From NCBI GenBank assembly GCA_947650285.1, contig CANTFL010000332.1, positions 62,001 to 126,000 of the forward strand: a DNA stretch of 64,000 nt, in the 5' to 3' direction. Shown here piece by piece: positions 12,011 to 23,309 of the stretch (within the stretch, counting starts at the first letter, position 1; each line of letters opens with the position of its first letter). The DNA comes from Hyaloperonospora brassicae (taxonomy: Eukaryota > Oomycota > Peronosporomycetes > Peronosporales > Peronosporaceae). The notes below the pieces were generated by a model. It was not told the origin of the DNA, did not search any database, and worked only from the letters and a program-made list of their open reading frames with translations. Position numbers and translations under genes: made by a program.

Positions 12011-12965
12011 CTCCCTCGTCTTTGCCACCACTTGCAGCTCGTTGACGCTCTGCACGTTACAACGCGTCGTGTCCATTATTTTCCTTCGGTCTGTTCCGGT
12101 TCAGGCCGCCCTACGGCCGTCGCATCTGTCCGTCGCTCGTCTTCTCGGCGTTCGTAAAGCGGCTGGAAGCAGCGCGTTCAGTCAGTAGGACCCCACGTGG
12201 TTCCCCCGGACCACTGAAGGCAGCGAAGGGCCACACACCTCGTCGTGCATTGACTCGACAACGTCAAATGGGTCAAGACGATCGAGCCACGACGTTGTCC
12301 ACTTGCCGGCGGGCAACAAACTCTCGCGTTCGTTTTCCTCTTCTTCGGCTGCTGCTGCTGCTGCTTCCCGCTCGGATGCGACGTGCAGAAGCCCCAGCGC
12401 CGTCGCGTTTCTGTCGCGCCCGCGCCCGCGCGTCCGACGATCCCAACCTCTTCTTTGTCGAGCACTCCTTCTCGATGGGCAGGTGGGGCGCAAGCACTTG
12501 ACTGGATCACAACGATAACGTTGAAGCGGATCAGTTGATCGACGACGACGACGACAATGCCCTCTCAAAGCACTAGCGAGAAACGAGCACACGCACGTAC
12601 ACACACACAGAGAGACACTGTCGACGGCAGAGGCGCTAGCGGTCGGTAGACAGCGAGTCGAAGCCGCGATCGAAAGTGCAGTCGCGCAATCGACTTGCAA
12701 CATTTTCGTGTCGGTTCACGAGTCAAGAAAGATGCACTTCCAGCAGACAGACAGCGATACCGATGGGTAGATGATGGAAGGGGGTAGATGGACAGATAGT
12801 GCCGGCAGCTGTGGTGATAGCGGGGGACCTGGTGGCGCTGGCCATGTATCTCTCTGCCTGCAATGTCCGTCAAAGAGCAGCCGGCGGTCAGCCAACGAGC
12901 AGCTCAACGCTCAATCGACATCCGCTGCCGATGTTGAGCGCACAAGTGCGGATCAATGCAGAAAA

Positions 12966-13008
12966 AGAGAGAGACACACACACACACACTGTCACACACA
13001 CACACACA
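12966..13008. repeat. (AG)n-(AC)n dinucleotide repeat
   Basis: A short AG run passes into two AC runs separated by a GTC interruption. Confidence 0.95.
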
Positions 13009-13065
13009 TATCGCACTGCACTGCATCAACAGTGTGTCTGACGGTCGCATCTCTGTGTTTGCACC

Positions 13066-13102
13066 TGTCCGTCCGTCCGTCCGTCCGTTCGTTCGTCCGT
13101 CG
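13066..13102. repeat. (GTCC)n microsatellite
   Basis: About nine GTCC/GTTC tetranucleotides. Confidence 0.95.
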
Positions 13103-13834
13103 GGTATCGTGTGCAACCACGAGACACGCGCCGCAGGACCTTCGACGACGACCGTATGGTCGAAAACGGCCGTCCCATTGACGGAGCAGTGGCTGGCAGA
13201 CTGCCTCAACCTCCGCCTCGACGTCCGCCTCTGTGGCTGCGCGCCCCATGTCTCGTGACAACGCCTCGACGACGGACGGCCCGATCGACCGAATATCTCT
13301 CGCGACTAATCTCGAGCTCTTCGCTTCGTGCATCCCCTCCGATGCACATGTCACTGCGCGAGTGCCCCGCGAAGAGTCAGTACGACGGCCTCTGCCCGCT
13401 CTCGTTGCATGCGTCGCCGGCACTCGGTCCTTCGCCGCACCCGCTGCGCATCTCATCTCTCCACTCACTCACGCACTCGTCCACGTCGTCACCTCTCTCC
13501 ACTCCGCTCCACGCCACGCCACTCCACTCCGCTCGCTCACAGACTGCGCGGTCGCTATCCTGCGACTTCGCTCGCCACGGCACACCCGCGCGACAGACAG
13601 CCGCGCGACAGCCTCTTCTTGGCCCTTTTCCAGGCGACACGACGCCACACTACTGCGAGGGACGACCGGCCACTTGCCAACGCCCTTTAGCTGCGACGCG
13701 TCCCCACACACACTTCTCCCATCTTCGTCTCCTCCATCGTCTCCTCCTTCTTCTTCTTCTTCTCCATTTGTCTCCTTCTTGGGCGCTAACTGCAGCTCTT
13801 CGGGTCTTTGCCCCTTTGGGTTGTCCAGCGCAAG

Positions 13835-15688
13835 ATGCGCCGCTCGTTGGGCGCAATTGACATTGGCGAAGTGTCTTCGGAAATGCTGAAACTCACCCTC
13901 TCGACCAGTTCGGGATCCCTGCAAACGGACGCGACGACGAACGCCACGACCGCTGCCACCGACGCTATGACCCCATCCATCGACACTGACGACGCCGCCG
14001 CCGCCACAGGTGACGCCAATGCAGCAGCAGCAGCAGCAACAGGTGACGTCAACGCAGCAGCAGCGGTCGACGTCGTGGACGGCTCGACGACCGCCTCCAG
14101 CAGCAGCAGCAGTAGTAGTAGCAGTAGCAGTAGCAACAACGCGACTTCCCACCGCGACGACGAAGCGCTCGAGCTCTGGCTCAGCATCAGCATTCCGCTC
14201 CTGCTCCTCCTCACGGCGTGCGTGCTCATGGTCTTCTGCTGCAAACGGCCGAAGAGCAGCGCGAGCGACGTCCGCCCACCAGTCGGCTCGCCGTCGCTGC
14301 CCATGTACCAACTCGGACGGCGTCGGGGGTCCCCACCCCCGCGGACCGCTACGCTGACGCTCGAAGACGAACAGGCGCTCGCGCCGTGGCGGATCAACGC
14401 CGAGAACATTGCGCCGATCCGACCGCTGGGCGCCGGCGCCTACGGCACTGTGTGGCTCGCGACGTACTTGGGCGAGACGGTCGTGGTCAAGAAACTGTCG
14501 CCGCCGCTGCCGCCTGCGCTCCCGCGGACAAAGTCGTGGCGCAAGGCGAGTCGCCACAGCCGCCGCAGTAGCAACGGCGGGTCGGGGGCGACCGCCGGCA
14601 CGAACTCGCGGACCAAGTCGCATGGGCGACGCGGCAGTAGTGCGCTCCGGCGCTTCGTGGCCGAGATCCGCTTCCTCGCGTCGCTGAGCCACCCGAAGGT
14701 CGTGGCGTTCTACGGCGCTGCGTGGATCTCGCCGCCGCTGAAAGCCGACGCCGCGACGGCGGACGCGCCGGCCACGGCGTCGGACCTTCAGATGGTGCTC
14801 GAGCACATGAGCGGCGGCGACTTGCGCCAGTATTTGGTCTGCACGCGCCACGACGCCCGCGCCCGCGCGTGGCGCTCGCCCAAGTTGTCCATGGCGCTCG
14901 ACGTGGCCGAAGCGCTCACGTATTTGCACGCGCGGCAGCCGCGACCGCTTTTGCATCGGGACCTCAAGTCGCGGAACATCTTACTGGATTCGGCCTACAC
15001 GGCCAAAGTGGCGGACTTTGGCATGAGTCGGTACGGTCCCCGGCACGTCCCTTCGGGCGAGCACAGAGCTGCAGGAGGAGGTACAAGAGGCACAGGAGGA
15101 GGAGGGGCAGCAGCTAATGGGGTACCCGACGACAATGACGACGAGACGGAGCTCGAGAAAGCAGACGACGCCAAGTGCGAATTGGCCATGACGCGGTCCG
15201 TTGGGACGAATCGGTGGATCGCCCCGGAAGTGCTCTCAGGGAACTCGCGCTACTCGACGGCCGTCGACATTTACTCGTTCGGCGTCATTCTGTCGGAACT
15301 CGACAGCCACGAACTGCCGTTCTCGGACGTGACGCTGTCGAACGGGCAGCCGCTGCCCGAGAAGGCCGTGCTGGAGCTATTGCGGACCGGAGCGATTCGC
15401 CCGTCGCTGTCGGACCGCTGTCCCCGGGAAGTGGCGACGCTCGTGACAGAGTGTCTGACGCTCGAGCCCTCGCAGCGTCCGACGGCCGCCCAAGTGGCCG
15501 ACCGACTTCGGAGTTTGCTCGAGCGCGAGCGGCGCGTGAGTGACATTGGCGACGACGTGAGTACGAGCGACCAGAACTCGTTCCTCGGGGCCCGAGAAGA
15601 CGTCGCCAGTGTCTTTAGCAGCAGCATTGGGAGCTCGGGCATGTCGGTCGAGCGTGGCTTCAGCTATGCCGTACTGGGTGAGCGCTAG
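13835..15688 (+). CDS. Receptor-like protein kinase, TKL-type
   Basis: 617 aa from the first true ATG (13835). Residues 1-110 are Ser/Thr/Ala-rich low complexity with Asn-X-Thr sites and 13 consecutive Ser (88-100). A single membrane segment (about 112-136, LWLSISIPLLLLLTACVLMV) ends in CCKRPK. The kinase domain starts near residue 190: Gly loop GAGAYGTVW (199-207), ATP-site Lys in VVVKK (219), alphaC Glu in FVAEIRF, HRDLKSRN (374-381), DFG (394-396), APE (463-465), DIYSFGVILSELDSHELPF and the subdomain XI Arg in PSQRP. All catalytic residues are present, so it should be an active Ser/Thr or dual-specificity kinase. The sequence style (HRDLKSRN, SVGTNRWIAPE) is that of oomycete TKL kinases. 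Two long inserts are odd: a basic Ser/Arg/Gly loop between the ATP Lys and alphaC, and a Gly-rich then acidic loop between DFG and APE. No signal peptide is visible; a missed first exon is possible. Ligand and targets unknown. Confidence 0.85.
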   Translation: MRRSLGAIDIGEVSSEMLKLTLSTSSGSLQTDATTNATTAATDAMTPSIDTDDAAAATGDANAAAAAATGDVNAAAAVDVVDGSTTASSSSSSSSSSSSSNNATSHRDDEALELWLSISIPLLLLLTACVLMVFCCKRPKSSASDVRPPVGSPSLPMYQLGRRRGSPPPRTATLTLEDEQALAPWRINAENIAPIRPLGAGAYGTVWLATYLGETVVVKKLSPPLPPALPRTKSWRKASRHSRRSSNGGSGATAGTNSRTKSHGRRGSSALRRFVAEIRFLASLSHPKVVAFYGAAWISPPLKADAATADAPATASDLQMVLEHMSGGDLRQYLVCTRHDARARAWRSPKLSMALDVAEALTYLHARQPRPLLHRDLKSRNILLDSAYTAKVADFGMSRYGPRHVPSGEHRAAGGGTRGTGGGGAAANGVPDDNDDETELEKADDAKCELAMTRSVGTNRWIAPEVLSGNSRYSTAVDIYSFGVILSELDSHELPFSDVTLSNGQPLPEKAVLELLRTGAIRPSLSDRCPREVATLVTECLTLEPSQRPTAAQVADRLRSLLERERRVSDIGDDVSTSDQNSFLGAREDVASVFSSSIGSSGMSVERGFSYAVLGER

Positions 15689-17509
15689 CGCAGGGGTTTG
15701 GAGCGCGTGGAAGGGATTACTAGACGCAGTCTCGGGGGAGGGACCACTGGCTCGCCCCGTTCAAGTAAATTATAAACCCTGGCGTCGAGGTGGACGCCAG
15801 CGTATCTGGATGGACCGAAAGGTATAGGAGGCACGTCGAAGATGAGCGAGAAGAAGGAGAACGTACGCGATGCAGTTTGATGCACAAAGCGCACCGCTCT
15901 CGTTTGCTCGTTCTTTTGCATTGCTCTGTTGTGTAAGCTAAACAAGAGCTTTCGTGGGTTACTACTAGAGGCCGATTTGTGCTTTCGGATACCTGAAACC
16001 ATAAACGTTGTCAAACACGTTGTTATGCAGGAAGATACGGAACGAATCTTGACAAGATCATGTTGTTGCACCTACTTCAGCAGGAGAGCAGCATTTACTC
16101 GATAGGTTGAGCACTGAGCTTCGACGTGAGAATGGTAGGTAGAGGCAGATACATCACACACAAAGCATAACAACTTTCGAAAGGTTTCGTCAATCAAGAC
16201 GCTGTCATTACATGTTGCAGACAACATCAGTGTCGTGCTCGACCTGTGGAATGGTTCACTCAGTAGTGCTAGTTTCCACCTGATATCGGTCATTGGCTTC
16301 AAGGCTCTCGACCCAACGGTATTACCATGTTCGACTCGACAAGTCTGGTTCCTCACTGCAGCCTTGGCGCAAGTAGTTGTAGCACACCGACTTGGTCACG
16401 TTAGTTCAAAAGCGAGAGCAACACTTGAACCCTTCACAACGCAGACAACAAGATCGGGTCTGCATATTTCCATCGCAACAACTTTCGCGGCTCATTGCAC
16501 GTGAAGGGAATATACTCTCTTGGACAACCTCAGTATCAGCGTGCACTTGATTGTACACTTGTGACATCACGGACAATGAACAACCTCCTGTCAGCTCAAA
16601 CGTGATGCTCAATCGTGACAAATCGATAACGACATGAGCTACCACCACCATCGACTCTTGACACCTGGCAACGCAAGAAAGGCCGAATCGGGTGAAGTGT
16701 ACAGCATGTCGACACGTAGATTACTCGTGTCGACATTCATTGCAGAAGTCATACGAGAGCATTGTCCACACGAAAGCTGCAAACTCGAGCGCACATTCCA
16801 AACAAAAGCTACGTCGAGCGCAATTCGAGTCTTGGTAAGTACCAAGTAGACACAGTCAACGTCCATGTGCTGTTTTCGTGATTCCACACGCGCGTAATCG
16901 GTACCAGCTCAGGTTCAATTCTCCAGCTCGGATACGATTCCATTGCTATCATGCCAACAGCGAACCACGTGGTAGCTACACGAATCATGGTGCTCCTCGC
17001 GCGTTTCGCAATGGCAAGTTCAAGTCATGCAGACATTGATAAAAGCTACAACACACGTCATGGCTCCTACTCGTCCCACGTTTCACTAGAGAAGCAGGAC
17101 AAAGCAATGGGAACGCTGCTCTACAGGCAAACCATCAATGAACTAGCAGGTCAGAGCTTCCCCGACACTGTCATTTTCCTGATCACGTAGCTCAGACTCA
17201 TCACAATCGTCTCTCGACACAGCAATCAGTCCAGCGGGAAAGCTACTTCCGAGAGCTCCATCTCAATCGCTGTCGATTACGAGAATCTCTCTCGGCCACA
17301 TCCGCTGCCGCGCATCTCTACGCCCAGCTTTTGACCCAGTACGACCTTATCAACAAGACACCGTCGTCGAGCCATATCACATCACAACGATGTGTGTACA
17401 CGCTGGACCGACCTCTGACACCAGCAAATCCATTGCCTCGCGCTCCATCCAGCCTTCATCATCATAATTTATCCGAGCATTCAGTTGTTCACTCGCTTGC
17501 TCGCGTACT
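15689..17509. other. Convergent intergenic region
   Basis: About 1.8 kb between the ends of the plus-strand kinase and the minus-strand BT1 transporter, so it holds two 3' ends and no required promoter. Only short frames (below 130 codons) occur on either strand and none shows a domain. No repeat, RNA gene or clear polyadenylation hexamer recognised. Confidence 0.5.
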
Positions 17510-19689
17510 CTAGCAGCCACTGCCGCCAACAATTGTCAAGCAAGACGTTGACGATGCAATGGCCAATCCGTTAAACACCGTGCTCACAACGAAAGCCACA
17601 GCGAGGCATGCGAGGATCCACCACGTTGTGCATCGATTGTTTTTGTCGCCATACCGATGCAGACGCTGGAGATCTCGCTTCTGCTTTGGCAAAAACACCA
17701 GCGCCACGAGCCCGAGGGCTCGAATGATGTGCGACAGTGCCAAAGCAAACGCCACTTGCATCCTGTCGGGGTCGGACCTGCTGCTGACCGAGTGCTCGAC
17801 ACCTTCAAACATAAACCCAATCGAGTTCGAGACAGTGTTCGACATGAGCCGCATACTCGAAGCGATCGACACGACAATGCCGACAAACGCGCCTTCGCCA
17901 CCTACAGGAGCGATTTCAGCCGTGACAGCAAGTTCCAAGATCACAATGCCACTGCGAAAAAAAGACGTGAGCGCCGACACGACTGCGTAGACATCGACGT
18001 TCCGGGATGCCGGGTGCAGCGTGGCCATGAGGTAGTAGACGAGCTGAGGGGTTAGCGTGACAATGATAAAGCTCGAGAACATGCACCAGCGCCAGTCGTG
18101 ATTCAGCAAGAAGTATTTCCACACGATCACGGGCAGCATTGAAAACACTTCCGACATGCTGCTGCGCGTTGCTGCAGCTTTGGCCGTCATGCCACACCAC
18201 TGCTCGAGGCGATGGATCGGATACGTGAGCGAGAACTCGGCCATGAGGATGAACCCAATCAAGAACCGGATGACCCGCGACGTCGACTCTTTGCCCAGCG
18301 CACTGCGCAGGCGAATCCAGTGGCCACGGATAGCCAGCAACAAGCGCTGGAAGAAGTTCGATGCCGTAATGTACGCTCGCTGGAGCTCGGACACGGACGT
18401 TGCCGTGTCGCCAATGGTGGCCCGGTTGTATCGATCGCGCGCTGCATTGATCGCCGGTGGGTCGCCCTTCTCGTAAAAGCACGTGCACAGTCCGATGAGC
18501 GGCACGATCGTGTAGAACACGAAGAACAGCATAGTCTGTCGCAACGTGACCTTAGCCGTCGCCCCGGCATCCGAGATCTGGAAGATCGCGTAGTTGGCAA
18601 TCACTTGGCCGAAGAACTGACCTGCATACTGGGCCATCAGCAGCGTGCCAAGCGTCCCGCCACGAACAGTCAGGCGTTCCCGACGCGTTTGGGCAATCAC
18701 ATACGTCTCGCCGATCACGAGCGCCACGATGCAACCAAAGTTCGCCAACATGAGCAACACGACGTAGACGTCCATGAGCGAAGCAGCATGCCGTAACACG
18801 TCGGCAGACGTCTCGTCATTGTCCATCGCTCGGTACGAGACGAATTGGTCCAGCAGAGCCATGGAAAAGCACGCGAGCATGGTCATCATCCACGCGAGGA
18901 TCATGTACGCCTTGCGGCGGGAGTCGAGAATCGGCACTGCGTCCGAGATGAAGCCCCAAATGAAGCTGTAGGACCACGGAAGTTGGATCAGCACGGCCGC
19001 AGCGTCGGCTTGATGCGCCTGCATCCCCAGCTCCTGTTTCAGCAGCGGGAGCACGCCCCGGGACAAACACGTGAGCATAATACCGGCAAACCCAGTCGAC
19101 ACGAGCAGTCCAATGTGTCGTTGCGACAGCAGATTCACTTCGAAGCGCCGCGTCAAAGCTGGGAACGGAATCACACTCTCGCAGCCTTGACGTTCCGCTT
19201 CCTCTTTGCGCAGCCGAAGGCTATCTGCCGCCGAGTCGACGCGGTTCATGATCACCACAGAGCCCATCATTGGGTTCTCCACGCGCCCGAGCATTGCGAT
19301 CATGGACGCCTGACCGTCCACGAGCTGCAGGCTCTGATTCAATTGACTGTGCGAGAAGCTCTTGTCCAGTCCACTGCGACTGGCACTGAGGTTCGACTCG
19401 GACCCACTTTGCTCAAACTTGTGGTCGAACCCACTCTGCCCAAAGCTCGCTTCGAGGCCGCTGCGGTTGAAACTGCGCTCGACGTCGCTGCGGTTGAAAC
19501 TTCGGTCCATGCCGCCGCCATTTGCGTACCCGTTCGCCTCGAAAGCGCTTCGATTGAGACTGCGCTCGAACGCACTTCGGTTCAACGTGGGCAGTCCATT
19601 GCGACTTTTCGACAACTCGAATCTCCGCGTCGTTGTCGTGTTGCCCTCTTCCGAACTACTGGTACTCGAATTCGTGATATTTGTTGCAC

Positions 19690-19721
<32 letters not shown>

Positions 19722-19795
19722 GCAGTTGCCGTTGCGCTCGGTGCATGTTCGTCTTCGTCTTGAAACTTTGTAAAATAAAGACCCCGAGTCATCAC
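17510..19795 (-). CDS. Folate-biopterin (BT1) family transporter with long N-terminal tail
   Basis: Single-exon frame of 761 aa. The BT1/FBT family belongs to the major facilitator superfamily; characterised members carry folates or pterins, the substrate here is unknown. Residues 1-220 form a cytosolic tail: a poly-Thr run (about 27-34) encoded by a TTG/CAA repeat, then degenerate repeats of the type RSFNRSxxE (about 71-158). From about 225 the membrane domain begins (HIGLLVSTGFAGIMLTCLSR). The family hallmark between the second and third helices is GFISDAVPILDSRRKAY (280-296). About twelve hydrophobic segments follow, with late loops such as EIAPVGGEGAFVGIVVS, and the protein ends STSCLTIVGGSGC. 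The C-terminus matches the second BT1 gene at 56248-57894. The start at 19795 gives a reasonable N-terminus (MMTRGLYFTKFQDEDEH). Transcribed towards the kinase gene. Confidence 0.9.
19340..19590 (-). repeat. Degenerate in-frame repeats in the BT1 N-terminal tail
   Basis: Roughly nine imperfect units of 24 to 30 bases encoding variants of (R/K)S(F/L)NRS(x)(x)E, for example RSLNRSAFE, RSFNRSDVE, RSFNRSGLE, ASFGQSGFD. Unit spacing varies and codons differ between units, so the array is old or under selection rather than a recent slippage product. Confidence 0.8.
19690..19723. repeat. (TTG)n coding microsatellite
   Basis: About eleven TTG units; on the coding strand ACA/CAA-type repeats give the poly-Thr stretch of the BT1 tail. 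Confidence 0.9.
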
Positions 19796-20386
19796 AGCAG
19801 TAACAGGCGCAGCAGTAGCAACGAGAGAGACGCCTTGCCACGAGGGCGACAGTAGTATGCGCTGTACTTGTTGATGTCCGTTCGATCGGTTCTTGTGTGG
19901 CTCTGATTGCCACGAGCGCGACGTGTGCCGCTTGCTGTTGTTTTGCGTACTGCTGTAGAGCGGACCTTCCTCTCTCCCCCTCCCCCTGTGGGGTTCCCGC
20001 TGCGAGTGTGTCTACCGCGAGCAATAGAAAAGCGACGCGACAGCAGGTGCTACTGGCTAGCAGGAAAATGCCACCGATGTGTACGGCTCAGTGGCCCATT
20101 TCTGGCTCCTTCCCCCGTTCCTTGAGGAGGGGACGACGGGGACGATGAGGAGGAAGAGAAGGGGGTGGAGAAGGGATTGACATCGGAAGAGAGAGAGAGA
20201 GAGAAAGAGACACAGAGAGAGACCCAACTGGACGTTGAGACAACCGCTGCCAGCAGCTCCAACGACTTTAATCCATTCGTCAACATGTGCTCTGTTTGAC
20301 GCGACGATCGACAGAGAGCGAGTCGACCGGTTGCTCGACTGGTTAGAGGCCAGCGACAAGAGCAAACGCCACGTGGGGCGCTCAGG
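19796..20386. other. Upstream region of the BT1 gene with GA-rich repeat
   Basis: Expected promoter region of the minus-strand transporter. It contains a purine tract built from GA and GGA units (about 20140-20222, with a (GA)n core at 20187-20206). No gene is supported; the low-complexity frames here are translated repeat. Confidence 0.5.
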
Positions 20387-22849
20387 TTAACACGGGGTCG
20401 CCAGCTTTCCAGATGCTGAAGACCGTCCCGCCACATGTGTGTGTACAGAGGAGCGAGTCGTTCTGAGGATCCGTTGCCACAAGACGCACTTGTGGACTGC
20501 AAGATCAGAACCGAAGATACGGCCCGAGACGACGCGCGGGGACTCGCTACCGGACTCAGAGCACGTACGGGCACTTGAGCTCATTTGTCGTCTTGTAGCG
20601 ATACCGACTCGTGTTGACGTGGTAGCAGCTTCCGAGACCTTCTTGTCACGCTTGACAAGGAAGAGAGTCAGTCCAGCAACACTCAGCTTGCGCTCGATCA
20701 GCTCTTCTGACGGCAATAGCACACGTTGACAGACGTAGTATCGATGCCAGTAGGGGAGCACTGCCATTGACTCGTCTTGAGCAGTTGTGCCTCTGGTCGA
20801 TCCCTTGACTCTCATGTCTGCTACGTACTGCTACGCGTAGTGACACCTCGTTCTTTGCCACTACGAAGTCGAGTGAAGACGCGTCTGTCGCGCTTGGAGG
20901 CCCCTCGAATGGGCTGCATCATACGCACTGTTCGTCGCTGAGAATGCTGTCGAGAGTCAACATCGTCGGCAGCGAACGCAATGCTATGATCAGCTTGAGC
21001 TTCGGCATCGTCTCATGGCCCTTAGAACTCGCTCCCAGTCGTCTTCACGGATGCCACGAGATGTGGCGAACTACAGCAGTAAACTGACGCACAAAAATGT
21101 ACAGATGCGCTCGCCATTATGTTCACACGCTCTCGAGTTTAGTGCAAACGCCACACCCCACCGCATGATTCGATACTGAGACTGCGGTCGCTCTGGCGTT
21201 TCGTCCACGCGTGCAAGCAATACGTCTGCTATGGTTCTCTTCTTTGCTCTCATGGACGGAGGAGGTCAAGACAGAGGCAACGATGCTGTCCGTGTCACCA
21301 ATTGACGTTGCGTCTTGTCGCAGGCACTCCGTCAAGACGACGCGTGAATGTACACCTTTGGTCATACTGTCGAAAGGTTCAGATATGCACGCGGCGGTGT
21401 TTGTTCATTCTCTCGTAGAAGCTAATACTCCGTAAAGCCGATGTCGGTGAAACAAACGGCGTGTATGAATATACCTGTCAATCTAACCTCTATGTCTTCA
21501 TACTCTGTTGAAACAGCTGGGCTCTGCGTCCCCAGCTGGGAATCGCTTGTCTCCATGCATAGTGGGACGAGCGGCGACATTGTCGTGCCATCGTAAGCCG
21601 TCAGTCAACTGTCACAGACGTAAGTAGTCACGTGTCGTCCAACGTTGGACCATTCGACGCGAACTACAACGCGACATTGCATTGGTAATCCTTCTCGGGG
21701 CAAGTCGACGGACGAGCGTACAACACTACGCGACCAAACGGCCATAGCGATTGTGCCGTTGTCGTGCCAGCTGTGGCCATCGATGAGCTGTTTAGGGTCC
21801 ATTGACTGTGTACGAGATCGAAACGGTACGATGCTGCACACTGCAAATGTTGTAAAGTCACAAGTGGTGCTGCTAACACGAACTGTCGACGCCCTTTCCA
21901 ATGGCAACGTATTGAATGTATGTCGCTTGATTGCGTCTTCGCGGCTGACGTGCAGGTTTCAGGTATAGCAAAGTACCTGACGTACAGGTTCGCTCGTGGG
22001 TTTGAGACTGATGTGAATTAAAAACGTGACGCCTTTGAGCCTTTCGCGTTCTTCTTGGTCATTGTCATTGCACACGTCGGAAAGAGTCCGTTCTGATGAC
22101 GACCACTGTTTTTGTCGTCGCGTCTCGTCATTCTTCAGTATGCATAACACAATGGCAATCCATCTCGTACATGGGCTTGACATCTTCATTGATGCCACGT
22201 ATCTATACAAGAAGCGACCAGATGAAGCTGTACAGCCTCTGCGTTGCTTACCCGAATCGCAGTAAGGTTTCAGCCCTTCTGTACGACGCTCTGTGAACGA
22301 AAAAGAAAGTAGTGACCTTGCCGTTGTCGTGGCTGCAGGTCTTATGAGCCTGCTGAGCCTGCTGTTTGCTCTCGATGCATTGTATCAAGCAGTGCGTTGA
22401 TGCCTTAGACTGATGGTTCATGTATGATTCAATCTACATCCAGCTCGTGCTTACGTTCGGGCAGCAGATATACGACTATCTTGACATTCTTTTGCTTTGT
22501 TGATTCTCTTACCTCGTGGATAGTGCGAGCATCGCAGACACGATGTATCGGTAATCAGACGGAGCAGACATTACCAAAGGATAGCCACCAACGGCTATCC
22601 GGAAGTTTGAGGTCATACAGATGTGCGAAGTATCAACGGCAGTCTAGGGCGTGCTACGATCGTCATGTCTTCGTGTCGTTGTGCATCGATGAAGCATTCT
22701 AGAGAAACAAAACTAGCAATAAGTGAGACGGATGCAATCGTCAGCATCGCATAGAATCCTATTTCTTTCTGCATTGCTACCTCCCAGTCCATCTCTATCT
22801 CCGACGCGATTAGTGTCTCAAAGATGCCAAGGACGTCGTCGGTGGACAA
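20387..22849 (-). pseudogene. Protein-like fragments, possible broken or multi-exon gene
   Basis: Several minus-strand stretches look like protein but lie in different frames. From 5' to 3' they are 22849-22613 (MSTDDVLGIFETLIASEIEM with one hydrophobic segment), 22210-21959 (KNDETRRQKQWSSSERTLSD), 21940-21605 (DPKQLIDGHSWHDNGTIAMA and LPREGLPMQCRVVVRVEW), 21365-21071 (RTIADVLLARVDETPERPQS), about 21050-20990 (GIREDDWERVLRAM) and 20815-20387 (PYWHRYYVCQRVLLPSEELI). A GTACGT donor after SEP near 21998 is a fair intron start, but I could not build a chain with consistent phases. I recognise no domain. It may be a real gene with several short introns, a decaying gene, or partly chance. Treat the limits as approximate. 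Confidence 0.25.
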
Positions 22850-23209
22850 TGTCCTTGTCCGAGTTGCAACTTCAGCTACAACTCAGCACTCTGTTTTGCA
22901 ATGACCAAGTCATCAAGCGATCTTAGCGGTCATTGCTATCTTCAAAATGATCTTCGCTATCGTCTCACCCTAGAAGTTTCACAGACAGTTGCCTCATCGT
23001 GTCGCCGGTAAACCTTATGCTGGACAACTTGAAAGGTCTTCTTGCTACATTATCTGCATGCAAAATCGCAAGCACCTTGCTCTTCTGTCGTGTTGACATG
23101 CAACACAATCAAGGTGAAAATTGAAGGAGGCATGCTCTACAAAAAATCTCGTTTCGTAGCAGGTGTCATTGAGCAAACTTTTGTCAAGCTTGTCTCTCGA
23201 ATAAGTGAT

Positions 23210-23308
23210 TGTAACGGGGTACTGGGTGCTACGCACCGGCAACAGTGAGTCGTAAGCTCCCACTGACTGCAGCGAGAGCTAGTGCCCTGTTACTTCGCGT
23301 TTACTATA
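23210..23308 (-). repeat. LTR fragment (outer part of copy A 3' LTR, putative)
   Basis: Starts with TGTAACGGGG on the plus strand, the same edge as the LTR at 34260 (TGTAATTGGG). The next 90 bases align with it, including GTGCTACGCAC and CTGACTGC(A/T)GCGAGA. Similarity stops where the Mutator-like element begins. The remaining part of an LTR of the same family and orientation resumes at 26824, so this may be one LTR split by insertion. Confidence 0.6.
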
Positions 23309-23309
23309 T

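Larger units (their letters stand above)
8830..13834. other. 5 kb microsatellite-rich spacer
   Basis: No gene is supported between the membrane protein and the kinase. Overlapping short frames on both strands around 9520-9980 read protein-like but cannot be joined. Simple repeats are frequent: an 11-base G run at 9016-9026, (TTG)n near 9238-9259, (AC)n near 10817, and the dense cluster from 11.5 to 13.1 kb. Several apparent ORFs here (poly-Ser, poly-Glu, poly-Leu) are just translated repeats. The final few hundred bases are pyrimidine-rich and include a CTAAC element and a TCCAG (ends 13828), so a short upstream exon of the kinase gene is possible. Confidence 0.55.

Noticed and set aside
13469..14956. 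495-codon minus-strand frame
   Set aside because: Antisense shadow of the kinase gene, whose catalytic motifs are all intact on the plus strand; high GC makes the opposite frame open.
17559..19855. Several long plus-strand frames
   Set aside because: Shadows of the minus-strand BT1 transporter.
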